Assembly: GCA_027600665.1 (NCBI GenBank)
Contig: JADGJL010000007.1
Location: 124,001-188,000 of the forward strand
From: Irineochytrium annulatum
Lineage: Eukaryota; Chytridiomycota; Chytridiomycetes; Chytridiales; Chytridiaceae
DNA: 64,000 nucleotides
Direction of reading: 5' to 3'
The translations under genes and the position numbers were made by a program. The notes beneath the pieces are model-generated. The model had not been told where the DNA came from, did no database searches, and saw only the letters and a list, made by a program, of their open reading frames with translations. This document shows positions 1-8,861 of the stretch, one piece after another (within the stretch, counting starts at the first letter, position 1; each line of letters begins with the position of its first letter).

Positions 1-660
1 CCTGCACATATTTTCTACGAATGTATTGATGGTTGTGTGTGCTGAATTCTTATTGTTCAATATCTCATGATTACCGGGGGCCTCTAGCGCATATTCCCAA
101 AAGTAGTCTGGCATCTTTACGTGTTCCGAAGTCATGCATGACCATTTAAATTCTGAAAATGGCAGAGCATATTGTCTGTATTCTGTAATATCATCAACCG
201 TATATATCTCCTCGTTCGTCAGATTGAAGCCATAGACAAAAACAGGATGCAGTCCATGTTTTTGGTTATAGTAAAAGTCTCTCCCGCGTTGATAAAATAA
301 ATCAATAAATATGGAAATCGGATGACCACTAGAAATAGAATTGATGATCTCATCTTGTAACGTATCTAGTGCAGGGGATTTTTTACGAATAGAGATCCCC
401 ATTTCCTCAAGGATCTGATCTCCCTCCTGAAGATCCAACACCTCTAACTTGAAATATCCTCTTGTTTGTATTTTTTGTTTATCAAATCTATAAATAGTAA
501 TGACATTATTCAAAATCGACAGCTCATCTTTTTTAAAATACCTGGCAAGCGTTAATAACAAATTGTAGCCGCAATTAAAATAAGGAAAATTATGATGAGG
601 AAACATTTTCGTCATGCCGTCGAAGGGCTGAAAGGTGTCCAGGGAAATAATTTCTTCCAT
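1..660 (-). CDS. BtrH-like acyltransferase / C39-like protein, partial (C-terminus outside window)
   Basis: The gene runs off the left edge; 220 codons are present from the ATG at 658-660, which has an AGGAG ribosome site just upstream. Residue Cys30-Gly31 opens a hydrophobic helix, His138 sits in LHPVFVYGF and Asp156/157 in YTVDD. This is the order and spacing of a papain-fold Cys-His-Asp centre as in the BtrH family, which moves acyl groups from a carrier protein to an acceptor in butirosin assembly. A second, distantly similar protein lies at 11798-12853. The gene is AT-rich (37% GC at 181-240), unlike the genes immediately upstream. A MITE-like element (681-840) separates it from the methyltransferase gene. 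The family call is from motif pattern only; a protease-like role is the alternative. Confidence 0.6.
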   Translation of the reverse strand, partial: MEEIISLDTFQPFDGMTKMFPHHNFPYFNCGYNLLLTLARYFKKDELSILNNVITIYRFDKQKIQTRGYFKLEVLDLQEGDQILEEMGISIRKKSPALDTLQDEIINSISSGHPISIFIDLFYQRGRDFYYNQKHGLHPVFVYGFNLTNEEIYTVDDITEYRQYALPFSEFKWSCMTSEHVKMPDYFWEYALEAPGNHEILNNKNSAHTTINTFVENMCR

Positions 661-680
661 AAAATATTTCTCCTAACCTA

Positions 681-840
681 GGACGTGTCTTGAAACCTAC
701 TGAAGTGCATCTTTTACCGCCTTTTCGCCCCCTGCTACGTCAATTTCCCTTGACGTGCCCCGGCACGCCTGCGGAAAACTTCCTGGCTTGGAACGAAAAT
801 TCAGCAAAATCTGCCGCCTTCAGAGTTTTCAGACACGCCC
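681..840. repeat. MITE-like element with imperfect terminal inverted repeats
   Basis: The left end (681-705) starts GGACGTGTCTTGAAACC and reads on to CTGAAG. The right end (818-840) is its near reverse complement, from CTTCAG to GACACGCCC. The 160-bp body encodes nothing convincing, contains a small TACGTCAA/TTGACGT palindrome, and fills the gap between the methyltransferase and the BtrH-like gene. Size, inverted ends and lack of a transposase fit a non-autonomous element. No clear target duplication is visible. Confidence 0.6.
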
Positions 841-868
841 AAAAATTATTGTTGATATCACGGCTATA

Positions 869-1822
869 TTACCTCTTAACAAGGTTCATCATACGGTATT
901 GCCGCGTTCCAGCCTTCATCTCTTCATATTTCTTCGAGCCGGGCAATGCGATGAATTCATGGATATCTCCAATGTTCGTGCTTGAATTGGCGTTATTCGC
1001 AATTCCTTGTGTGCCAGTACGCTGCTTCGCACTCTCATCACATGATAGAAGAACATTCGAAGTCACATCCTGATTGCGGATTACAGACAGGCCTGCTTCC
1101 TCTAACAGCCTGACGTTTTGCGCTACTTGATCTCCCAGCATCAGCTCCGTATACAGAAATACGCCGCCAACTCTCATGATCCGGTATACCTCTTCATAGA
1201 ATCGTGATCGGTTCGGATAGGCATGTGCGGATTCTATATTTAACACCACATCGAAGCTCTCGTCAGCAAACGGTATATTCTCCGCATCGCCGACGAGATA
1301 CAAAGATTCACCCAATCGGGATTTGGCATTGCAAAAGGCAATATTCGCCGGGCAGATGTCGAGACCCACAATAGACAGCGGCTTGAAATATTTAGACAGA
1401 GCCGCTATGTTCCCTCCCCTGCCGCATCCGATGTCGATCACCTGCCGCTCCCGAATCGCCGTCTTGCCCACTGTCTCAAGCAGCAGCTTGACCGAGTTTC
1501 TATTCCATGCATCGCCCGGCTCGAGCACCGCATGTTGCTCATTCTCGTGCGGGACGTAACCATAGTTCAAGAAGGTGGCGAATCGGCCTATACCGGACAG
1601 CGCAAGGGAGTGCGAAATCTCGCTATAATCCCGAATTTCAGCCTCTTTTCGGTTCCATTCGGAAGGGTGGACAAACTGCTCTCGCCGGTCGAGCATCGAT
1701 AAGTAACGATCATCGTTCGTATATACCGCATCGCAGCTGCAGCATTGCAGCACTGCTTCCAACTGCTCCAGCTCGCCCTTGCAGCTGGAGCATACCAACC
1801 TTGCATGCAGATGCTGTAACAT
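869..1822 (-). CDS. Class I SAM-dependent methyltransferase with N-terminal zinc-ribbon-like motif
   Basis: The protein has 317 residues. A CxxC...CxxC pair (Cys11, Cys14, Cys27, Cys30) suggests a small zinc ribbon, as found ahead of methyltransferase domains in some antibiotic clusters. The SAM-binding glycine motif DIGCGRG is at 130-136, followed by GLD (strand 2) and GDAENIPFADESFDVV, typical of the UbiE/COQ5-like Methyltransf_11 fold. The ATG at 1820-1822 lies two bases after the stop of the FkbM gene, so the two are translated from one message. The substrate is unknown; from context it is an intermediate or product of this cluster. The C-terminal 70 residues are not recognised. Confidence 0.8.
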   Translation of the reverse strand: MLQHLHARLVCSSCKGELEQLEAVLQCCSCDAVYTNDDRYLSMLDRREQFVHPSEWNRKEAEIRDYSEISHSLALSGIGRFATFLNYGYVPHENEQHAVLEPGDAWNRNSVKLLLETVGKTAIRERQVIDIGCGRGGNIAALSKYFKPLSIVGLDICPANIAFCNAKSRLGESLYLVGDAENIPFADESFDVVLNIESAHAYPNRSRFYEEVYRIMRVGGVFLYTELMLGDQVAQNVRLLEEAGLSVIRNQDVTSNVLLSCDESAKQRTGTQGIANNANSSTNIGDIHEFIALPGSKKYEEMKAGTRQYRMMNLVKR

Positions 1823-1824
1823 GA

Positions 1825-2736
1825 CTATCGCCCAGCCGACGTATGCATTTGATTCAACGCGTACACATTATAGTAATTTGGGATATTCAAATCTTCGTAA
1901 TAATCGATCACGGCATAGAAGCCGTTGGTTTGGAAGATGTTCTCGAGCCTGCTGATCTGCTCTCCGTCCAGTCCGTGTACCTCCATTACAATTTGCCTGA
2001 TTTTGCCCCAATCTTCCGGCTCTATGCCATCCAGCACCTCGAACTCACTTTTTTCCACATCGATTTTGAGCAGATCAATTTGGTTCAGACCGTAAAAGCG
2101 GATCATTTCAGAGATCGTAGTTAGCTTGCAACGATAGATTTGTTCATTCAGAAGCTTCGGCGACATAAGATGATCGACAAAGCGGTTTAGCATTCGCGGG
2201 TCAGCGAAATTATCTTCGTAATGGTTGATTAACCCGTATCGGAGATCTTGATCGTGGTTCTCCCTGTATTTGATCTGGACAGAGTCCGTGGACATCGTAG
2301 GAAAATAGGCAAACTCCGCTTCCTTGATCTCATTGGAAAGCCCGACATTAACCGTCGTTACGCGAGGCAGCGAACTCGTATTCATCTTCAAGAGATTAAA
2401 AGTCGGCGGCAGTGGCTCAAAAGCATATACCCTGCAGTCGCTCTTGCTGCTGACATACAGGCTGAACATGCCGATATTAGCCCCAACGTCCATGACCGTG
2501 CCATGATCCGGGAGTGTAATACCGTGCTTGAAATACATCTCCTTGTGGAAAATCTCGTTGTAGAGGAACTCGGTCTCGCCTTCGTTGTTTTGATAGATTT
2601 CGATCCCGTTGTGCAGCCGTTTCTTTTCGATAGCCTTTGTCTGCAACGGATGGCTCTCATGCTCCGTCCTGCTCATTCGATTCACCTTCTCAACAATTTG
2701 TTTTTTGGGCATTTCTCTAACTGCTGGCGCTTTCAT
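1825..2736 (-). CDS. FkbM-family SAM-dependent methyltransferase
   Basis: The protein has 303 residues from the upstream ATG, which overlaps the permease stop by 20 bases; an in-frame ATG eight codons later is also possible. Motif I DVGANIG is at 83-89, followed by VYAFEPLPPTFNLL and the family's C-terminal block IDLLKIDVEKSEFEVLDGI. FkbM-type enzymes usually O-methylate sugars or polyketide oxygens in secondary metabolism. Translational coupling to the exporter genes upstream and the second methyltransferase downstream places it in the biosynthetic operon. Confidence 0.85.
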   Translation of the reverse strand: MKAPAVREMPKKQIVEKVNRMSRTEHESHPLQTKAIEKKRLHNGIEIYQNNEGETEFLYNEIFHKEMYFKHGITLPDHGTVMDVGANIGMFSLYVSSKSDCRVYAFEPLPPTFNLLKMNTSSLPRVTTVNVGLSNEIKEAEFAYFPTMSTDSVQIKYRENHDQDLRYGLINHYEDNFADPRMLNRFVDHLMSPKLLNEQIYRCKLTTISEMIRFYGLNQIDLLKIDVEKSEFEVLDGIEPEDWGKIRQIVMEVHGLDGEQISRLENIFQTNGFYAVIDYYEDLNIPNYYNVYALNQMHTSAGR

Positions 2737-3529
2737 AGCGTTTGACGGCCAGCTTCCAGAACAGCCTGACCACGATAAGCGATATAACGGGAGCTACAAA
2801 AATCCATATCCCAAGGAACAAGTCCAATCGATCGATCAAATAAACCGACGGCATGTTGGTGATGAACAAGATCGGCACAACATACAGCCCTATTCTCCGC
2901 AGCCATTTGGGGTATATGTACATCGGCATATTGTTTAAATCCCAACATTTGTCGAGTATTTCGAAGATCGAACCGGACTTCACCGTCCAGAAGGCAAGAA
3001 TTTGCGGAAGTAGAAGCACCGAATAGGTCACGATCGTGCTACTCAAGATCACGCCGATATATCCGGCCACGTGGATAAAGCTTGGCTCGATGTCAAGACG
3101 CCGCCAAGCCAGTACGATCATCGTGATCCCGGCGATCAGGTTCGGGATCGGAAACGCGAAGTTAACGTGCCGAAATGAAATCATGAACTGCAGCGAAAGC
3201 GGCTTCGTCATATACAAGTCCAGCGTCCCGTTGCGGATATGGCCGGCGAATCTATAAAAGTTATCCATAAACAGTCCTGTATAGATCGCGATCATAATCG
3301 TATAGGTTCCGGTGAAGATCATCATCTGGTCAGGAGAAATGCCATTGATTTCGATCCCGAGCTGGAAAACGAACAAGATATAGATCAGCTTGGAAAACAG
3401 AAATACAGTCTCCATGATCAAACCGGAGTAGAAATTCGCTTTGTATTCCATGTAACCGACCAAGCTGTTCTTTGCGAAAATAAAGAACATACGTACATGC
3501 TTCCGAAACTCCGTCAAGCTGATACTCAC
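2717..3529 (-). CDS. ABC-2 type exporter permease (second permease)
   Basis: A hydrophobic protein with about six membrane segments and the organisation of the ABC-2 permeases that pair with a NatA-like ATPase (COG3694 type). I place the start at the GTG at 3527-3529, because GGAGG lies eight bases upstream; a TTG start five codons earlier would overlap that site. The ribosome site lies at the 3' end of the preceding permease gene, whose stop is at 3534. It probably forms the membrane half of a heteromeric exporter with the gene at 3534-4343. The cargo is presumably the cluster product; the sequence itself does not show it. Confidence 0.8.
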   Translation of the reverse strand: MSISLTEFRKHVRMFFIFAKNSLVGYMEYKANFYSGLIMETVFLFSKLIYILFVFQLGIEINGISPDQMMIFTGTYTIMIAIYTGLFMDNFYRFAGHIRNGTLDLYMTKPLSLQFMISFRHVNFAFPIPNLIAGITMIVLAWRRLDIEPSFIHVAGYIGVILSSTIVTYSVLLLPQILAFWTVKSGSIFEILDKCWDLNNMPMYIYPKWLRRIGLYVVPILFITNMPSVYLIDRLDLFLGIWIFVAPVISLIVVRLFWKLAVKRYESASS

Positions 3530-3533
3530 AGAT

Positions 3534-4343
3534 CTAACCTCCAACGGCTACATATTTCCTCATCCCGGAATCCCACGACAACTTCGAAATTATCATAAGC
3601 GCAATTACCCAGACCACCTGTAAGAGAAGCCCGCGCACGATTTCATGAATCGCCATGCTCCCATTGATGATGTTAACCGGGAAGAATACGACATATTGAA
3701 ACGGTAAGTAGCTGGAGATTCTGGCAAACGTATCTCCGAAAATATTAAGCGGAAAGATGGCACCACTGAGCAGATAGACGCCTTGGTTGAACGCGATATA
3801 AACGCCCCAAACCTCGGTAATGATGAACGCGAGAGCACTAATCGAATAAAAAAGCAGGAAGTTGATGAGCAGTCCGAACAGAATGCTGACCAGGAACATA
3901 ACGATCTGCACCCCTCTAAGGTGAAACCCCCAAATCTGAGTAAAAACGATCATCAGTATGACGAATAAGACAAGGACGACCCCGATCTGAACCGTTTTCC
4001 CACCGAAAAAATTGCATATCCGATAGCTGAAATAATGAATGGGCTGAGCGATAAATTTGCTCAGTCCACCCGTCTTGATATCATTCGCGATTTCCCCTTC
4101 GAAGCCGGCAGAAACCAGCTTGGAGACAACGCCAGACAACACGGAATAAATGATGATCTGTGAATACGTATAGCCGTTAATAATCTCTTGCGGCGAACTG
4201 CGAAACACGGCCGTCCAGAGGAAGCATTGGACGAGAATGATGAAGCCGCCGCTGATAATACTCATAAAGAAATCGGTCCGATACTCCATCGCATTCTGAA
4301 GTGCAAGAATGTACGTCCTTTTATACTTCTGCAAGGCTTTCAT
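3534..4343 (-). CDS. ABC-2 type exporter permease (first permease)
   Basis: This integral membrane protein of about 269 residues opens with the basic segment KALQKYKRTYILALQNAMEYR and then alternates long hydrophobic segments, as in COG4587-type ABC-2 permeases. The ATG at 4341-4343 has GGGGT about six bases upstream and is preferred over an ATG four codons earlier. The gene overlaps the ATPase gene by 23 bases, the tight coupling expected of subunits made in fixed ratio. With the ATPase and the next gene it makes a complete three-gene exporter, likely for product efflux or self-protection. Confidence 0.8.
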   Translation of the reverse strand: MKALQKYKRTYILALQNAMEYRTDFFMSIISGGFIILVQCFLWTAVFRSSPQEIINGYTYSQIIIYSVLSGVVSKLVSAGFEGEIANDIKTGGLSKFIAQPIHYFSYRICNFFGGKTVQIGVVLVLFVILMIVFTQIWGFHLRGVQIVMFLVSILFGLLINFLLFYSISALAFIITEVWGVYIAFNQGVYLLSGAIFPLNIFGDTFARISSYLPFQYVVFFPVNIINGSMAIHEIVRGLLLQVVWVIALMIISKLSWDSGMRKYVAVGG

Positions 4344-5325
4344 GTTTGACCCCATCTTTCTGATACAAGCTTTCGATGCCTCGCTCGACAGGTATATCTT
4401 CCACTGTGAAATCGAGGATCGGGAACCGGTCCAGCATCATCTTGGAAAGCCGCTGGAGGTCATGCTTATCGATCTCCATGACCGCATTCATGCCGTCATG
4501 TTCCATAATAGCGCCATAGTCGCTTAGCGCCTGCCTCGGCACTTCGTCCGTAAATTGCAGCTTGATGATCTTTTTTGCATGAAACAATTCGTTCACACGC
4601 CGAAGATCGCCATCGTATACGATCTTCCCTTGATTGATGATGATCGTGCGTTTGCATAAATCCTCAATATCCGCCATGTAGTGGCTTGTCAGAATGACCG
4701 TTGCTTTCGTCTGCTGGTTATAATACTTCAGGAACTCCCGAATGCGCTTCTGCGAAATCAGATCGAGTCCGATTGTAGGCTCATCCAGGAAAATCACCTT
4801 AGGCCGGTGGATGAGCGACGCAATTAGCTCCATCTTCATCCGTTCCCCCAGCGAAAGCCTGCGCACCTGAATATTGAGCAGATCTTTAACACCAAGCATC
4901 TCCGTAAGCTCATCCAGGACAAGGTTGTAGGGCTTATCCTCGACCTCATAAATGCATTTGTTCAGGTACAACGATTCGTTCGCCGGTAAATCCCACCACA
5001 ACTGCGATTTCTGCCCCATCACGATCGAGAACTGCATCTTGAATTCTTTTTTTCGCTCCCAAGGGATATAGCCTAATACCGTCGCTTGCCCGCTTGTCGG
5101 ATACAAGATGCCGGACAGCATCTTAAGCGTAGTCGTTTTGCCGGAACCGTTCGGGCCTAAGAACCCGACCATCTCGCCTTGCTCGATGACAAGTGATATT
5201 TCGCTAACCGCTTCTTTGATCAGTGATTTCCGCTTCACTAAATTTTTCAGCGATTTTTTGAACCCCAATTCTTTTTCGTAGTAATTGAAGCTTTTGGATA
5301 AGCGTTCCACTTGGATAATGCTCAC
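4321..5325 (-). CDS. ABC transporter ATP-binding protein (ABC-2 exporter, NatA-like)
   Basis: The protein has 334 residues with a full nucleotide-binding domain: Walker A GPNGSGKT at 57-64, signature LSLGERMKME, Walker B VIFLDEPTIGLD and a switch histidine in LTSHYMADIE. The N-terminus has the extra basic helix (KSLKNLVKRKSLIKEAV) seen in the COG4586 group. The roughly 90-residue tail after the ATPase core resembles the regulatory tail of drug-type ABC-2 exporters. It lies first in the three-gene exporter set and 32 bases after the radical SAM gene. Confidence 0.9.
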   Translation of the reverse strand: MSIIQVERLSKSFNYYEKELGFKKSLKNLVKRKSLIKEAVSEISLVIEQGEMVGFLGPNGSGKTTTLKMLSGILYPTSGQATVLGYIPWERKKEFKMQFSIVMGQKSQLWWDLPANESLYLNKCIYEVEDKPYNLVLDELTEMLGVKDLLNIQVRRLSLGERMKMELIASLIHRPKVIFLDEPTIGLDLISQKRIREFLKYYNQQTKATVILTSHYMADIEDLCKRTIIINQGKIVYDGDLRRVNELFHAKKIIKLQFTDEVPRQALSDYGAIMEHDGMNAVMEIDKHDLQRLSKMMLDRFPILDFTVEDIPVERGIESLYQKDGVKHESLAEV

Positions 5326-5357
5326 TGATTCACCTCATTTATGCTCATGTAGAATAG

Positions 5358-6536
5358 TTAAACACCGTGCAAATGCAAGACACTGCACTTGGAACATGCC
5401 GGTGTCAGTCGTTCATCCATCATTTCCCTTATCCTTCTGTAGGTCATGCCGTGCCATAATTCCTGTACGGACGCTTCATTTAAATTGCCGATCTCGAACT
5501 CCTTGAAAAATTTGCACGCAACAATCGTTCCATCGGGCGTAATGTCCATCCGGTTCGAGAGAGCCAGGCACTTCTTGTTCATCGTGCCTTTACTCCTCAC
5601 CTCTTTGCCGAGCACGAAATCTTCGATCTGGTCATAATCCAGATTCGGCTGGTAGCGTAAACGCATTTTCCAGACCCGATTATTCACCCGGTCCAACTCG
5701 CTCATCAAAGCAGGGATACGCTCCGGATCGAGCTTGTAGTTAAAGGCGTGCCAGCTTCGTTCGCCCTTGTGCTCGCTCGCCGGAAGGAAGTCGAACTTCT
5801 GGTCAAAATAATCGTCCATTCCCTGCGTGCATTCGTCCGAGATGTACCACGGGAAGCAGACCATGACCATATCTACACCGACGCCCTCCAGAAAGTCCAA
5901 CAAATCATAAAGCTTGTCGGTCATCCCATCGTTAACGACGGTATGGATCGTAATTTTGCCCCTGAATCGGTTTTCCTTGCGCAGCTCGACTAGCATCCGA
6001 ATAGCATCTATCGCCTTGTTAAATACCCCTTTGCCGCGAAGCGCATCATTCTCTTCTTCGAATCCATCAAGTGCAATGAGCAGCTCCAGGTTGTCGGAGA
6101 TTCTCAGCAAGGTGTCCAGCTTTCGCTCGATCAGCATCGCGTTCGTACAGATCGTCGTCTCGCGAGGATGGGCTTCAAGCAAATCGGCCAAACGGTCGAA
6201 ATGGCTGTATACGAGCGGCTCGCCGCCCCAGATATAGAGTCTCGACTTGGCTGGTTCCGTCTCAAGGATCAGCTTCTCCAGCAGCCCGTAGTCGAGCTGC
6301 TCCCGCTGCTGCTCCGGTGTCATAAAGTGATGGTAGCCCGTGTCGTTCCATTGATAACAATGCTTGCAGCGCAAGTTGCATTGGTTCGTCAGTTTAATCC
6401 CGACCGACTCTGGCAACGGTGTCGCGTAACCCGCTATTTTTTCCATGTTCCGCTTGGTTTCCACCGTATTCTTGATCGTACGTTTCAATATTTGCAAATC
6501 CTTTGGGGAACGTTTAATCTCTGATTTCGGATTCAT
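5358..6536 (-). CDS. Radical SAM/SPASM protein (second of a related pair)
   Basis: The protein has 392 residues. The radical SAM cluster motif is Cys53-x3-Cys57-x2-Cys60 (CNLRCKHC), followed by the GGEP motif in YIWGGEPLVY. The C-terminal SPASM region shows spaced cysteines in NKKCLALSN, GTIVACKFF and PACSKCSVLHLHGV, consistent with at least one auxiliary iron-sulfur cluster. It is clearly related to the radical SAM protein upstream (43 bases away). Members of this superfamily in butirosin and similar clusters (BtrN) oxidise sugar carbons, while others modify peptides. No precursor peptide gene is visible, so a small-molecule or carrier-bound substrate is the better guess. Confidence 0.85.
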   Translation of the reverse strand: MNPKSEIKRSPKDLQILKRTIKNTVETKRNMEKIAGYATPLPESVGIKLTNQCNLRCKHCYQWNDTGYHHFMTPEQQREQLDYGLLEKLILETEPAKSRLYIWGGEPLVYSHFDRLADLLEAHPRETTICTNAMLIERKLDTLLRISDNLELLIALDGFEEENDALRGKGVFNKAIDAIRMLVELRKENRFRGKITIHTVVNDGMTDKLYDLLDFLEGVGVDMVMVCFPWYISDECTQGMDDYFDQKFDFLPASEHKGERSWHAFNYKLDPERIPALMSELDRVNNRVWKMRLRYQPNLDYDQIEDFVLGKEVRSKGTMNKKCLALSNRMDITPDGTIVACKFFKEFEIGNLNEASVQELWHGMTYRRIREMMDERLTPACSKCSVLHLHGV

Positions 6537-6579
6537 ATCAACACCACCCCTCTTAAACCTATTAGGTCATTCACATGAA

Positions 6580-7674
6580 TCAATAGATATAATACCTTGA
6601 ACAAGCCGTGCAGATCGGAAGCATATTTTTTTTCATATACGCGCGATAATCTTTGTACTTGTCACTACTCCAGATATCCATCAAGCTCTCTTCGTTCACG
6701 TTGCCAAAGGTCAAATCATAGAAGGCATGGCAGGGCGAAACGTCGCCCCTTGCTGTAATCTCTGCATAAACCCATGGAAGGGAGCAGCGATTTCGTTTAT
6801 CAGCCATCTGATGGAATTGCCCCGAGAAATAGTTGCTCAAATTTTGCTCATCTATCGTTTTCGGATAGGTGATCACATGAATGCTGTTTTTCAAGCAATA
6901 CGCTTTAACATTATTGAGCTGTCTCGTCAATTCCGGAATATCGATCTGGCTGAACGAACTGGTGTCCCGCCACACCATCCCCTTGGCATAAGGAGCTTCA
7001 TGCACGTCGAATTTGTCACTAAGAACCTCCACATATTGGGCATACTGCTCTTCCGTTGCGTAGAGCTGCACTTCCATGCTGATATGGTCCAACATCGACA
7101 AGTCGATATGCTTAAAGAAAAATTCCTCAACGTACATATAGTTCAAGGGCGTAATGATAAAGGATACACCCATTTTCGGAAATTGCTTGCCCTTGCTTTC
7201 CCGAAGCTCATAAAGCTTCTCGATCCCCTTGATTACTTTCTTGAATACGCCTTTGCCTCTCTGCTTATCGTTGATTTCCTCAGGGCCGTCGAGAGACATC
7301 CAGATCTTATTTGGAGCAGTCTCGACAAGCATCTCGGCATGCTGCTCAAGCAATGTGCCGTTCGTGGGGAAATCTGCTTTACTTCCATAGTGATTGATCA
7401 TGGCGAGAATGTCGCCCAGCCAAGGGTACATCAGTGGCTCGCCACCGAAGAAATCGTAATATGGCTTGCCCGGGCTGCACTCGACGATGATCTTTTTAAT
7501 GAGATCCGGATCCAGATGCGCTAACGTTTTTTTGCTTTTGTACGGCCCTTCGAGTCCCCACTCATAGCACATCTTGCATCGTAAATTACACTCCTCCAAC
7601 AGCTGCATGACAATCCATCTCGGATAGCTTGTCATTGTCTTATCTTGGACGACACTCAATTTGTTTACGCTCAT
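6580..7674 (-). CDS. Radical SAM/SPASM protein (first of a related pair)
   Basis: The protein has 364 residues. Cys29-x3-Cys33-x2-Cys36 (CNLRCKMC) binds the radical SAM cluster, with GGEP in DFFGGEPLMYPW. A SPASM-type C-terminus carries cysteines in RNRCSLPW, VSPCHAFYD and PICTACSRYYIY. The FGNVNEESLMDIWSS segment matches the GN...LxxIWxS signature common in SPASM proteins. The ATG at 7674 follows an AGGGGT site. It lies between the glycosyltransferase-like gene and its paralogue. The reaction cannot be read from the sequence; candidates are C-H oxidation, epimerisation or C-C bond formation. Confidence 0.85.
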   Translation of the reverse strand: MSVNKLSVVQDKTMTSYPRWIVMQLLEECNLRCKMCYEWGLEGPYKSKKTLAHLDPDLIKKIIVECSPGKPYYDFFGGEPLMYPWLGDILAMINHYGSKADFPTNGTLLEQHAEMLVETAPNKIWMSLDGPEEINDKQRGKGVFKKVIKGIEKLYELRESKGKQFPKMGVSFIITPLNYMYVEEFFFKHIDLSMLDHISMEVQLYATEEQYAQYVEVLSDKFDVHEAPYAKGMVWRDTSSFSQIDIPELTRQLNNVKAYCLKNSIHVITYPKTIDEQNLSNYFSGQFHQMADKRNRCSLPWVYAEITARGDVSPCHAFYDLTFGNVNEESLMDIWSSDKYKDYRAYMKKNMLPICTACSRYYIY

Positions 7675-7701
7675 CGCATAACCCCTTTTGCCATTGAAAT
7701 G

Positions 7702-8817
7702 TTACCCCTTCGTTAACGCGACTCTCGCACAATAATGATCCACATAATTCGTTCGTTCTCCGGGTCTGTTCATGATCGCTTGATGCATCTCCTTAAGGAC
7801 CTCTACGGAAAAATCCATCTCCCGCCACTTCTCGTAGCGGATTCCGAACCCCAGAGACTCCCACAATTCCAAATTGCTAAGCTCGTGACTTCCGAACGGC
7901 TCCAGCAAAATAAGAGGGGTACCGGATGCAAGCGAGTCGATTAATGTGCCCGCTCCCGGCTTGGCCACGATAGCCATCGCCTCCGAAGCGATATCGAATA
8001 ACCAATGATGATCAACCTCAGCGGCGTATGACTTCGTGCCTTCTCCCGTTATTTCGATGTATGGCGGAAACTCGTGCAGGCCGTTCGCACTCTTCACCCA
8101 TGCACACCATTCCGGATCATTCATCCAATATCGGTGATCGGGATCGGGCTTCGCTTCCTTCCAATCGTAAGCTACGATATCAAGCCCGTAGCTATGGCCG
8201 GCAAGCTCTGGAATTGTACTTTGATAAGTGCCCATCCCCCAGCCGCCGCCATGAACAACAAGCCGCCGCTTCCTTGAGTCGAAGGGCATTGGCGTACGAT
8301 GAAGAACCGGGATTTCGCATCGAATCTCCATCTTGTCGGTGTCATAGAGACAAGCATTGTAATAATACTCGTCGTAGTGAGGATGAAACTTCTTCAAGCT
8401 CTTCCAGGACGGGGCCAGATCTGAATCGACGTAGAGCAGGTCTACATGAATTCGATTCGGCAGCATCTTCTCCCTATACAAATCAAGAATATAGATCCAG
8501 TGTCCGGATAGCGATATGAATTCGTATCGGTCTTCCGCTTTCCACGCCTCCAGCAACAGCTCGACCAGGGCATAATCAATGCTGCCCCGGATATCCATCG
8601 GCATTCGGGCCGATAGATTGGCAAGTGCGAAATTATTGTGATAAGCCCTTCTGCTGTCTACAATATGATCCATCTTGTCTTGCTCCAAATAGCTTTCGAA
8701 CACGAGTACTTCCGTCGCGATATCCCTTTTCTCGAAATCACTTGCAGCTAACAGACCGGGAATATAGAAACCCAGACCGAAACCCGAGCATAGAATCGTC
8801 ACTTTCCGCTTACCCAT
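7702..8817 (-). CDS. GT-B-fold glycosyltransferase-like protein
   Basis: I start it at the ATG at 8815-8817, preceded by GGAGGA. A longer frame from 8862 (TGATG overlap with the ATP-grasp gene) lacks a good ribosome site. The N-terminal VTILCSGFGLGFYIPGLL resembles the first beta-alpha unit of nucleotide-sugar glycosyltransferases. The C-terminal AKPGAGTLIDSLASGTPLILLEPFGSHELSN resembles the donor-binding loop of MurG/UGT-type GT-B enzymes. The middle is divergent. With a UXS-like enzyme encoded nearby, transfer of a pentose or modified sugar is a reasonable guess, but donor and acceptor are unproven. Confidence 0.6.
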   Translation of the reverse strand: MGKRKVTILCSGFGLGFYIPGLLAASDFEKRDIATEVLVFESYLEQDKMDHIVDSRRAYHNNFALANLSARMPMDIRGSIDYALVELLLEAWKAEDRYEFISLSGHWIYILDLYREKMLPNRIHVDLLYVDSDLAPSWKSLKKFHPHYDEYYYNACLYDTDKMEIRCEIPVLHRTPMPFDSRKRRLVVHGGGWGMGTYQSTIPELAGHSYGLDIVAYDWKEAKPDPDHRYWMNDPEWCAWVKSANGLHEFPPYIEITGEGTKSYAAEVDHHWLFDIASEAMAIVAKPGAGTLIDSLASGTPLILLEPFGSHELSNLELWESLGFGIRYEKWREMDFSVEVLKEMHQAIMNRPGERTNYVDHYCARVALTKG

Positions 8818-8861
8818 AAAATTTCTTCCTCCATTCATGGCTTCAAGCGCTTCGGACTGCA

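Noticed and set aside
690..1073. Plus-strand open frames crossing the MITE and methyltransferase gene
   Set aside because: They lack ribosome sites, have random composition and lie antisense to a well-supported gene.
5358..7674. Reading the radical SAM pair as a RiPP system
   Set aside because: No short precursor gene, recognition domain or peptidase is visible in the window near the pair.
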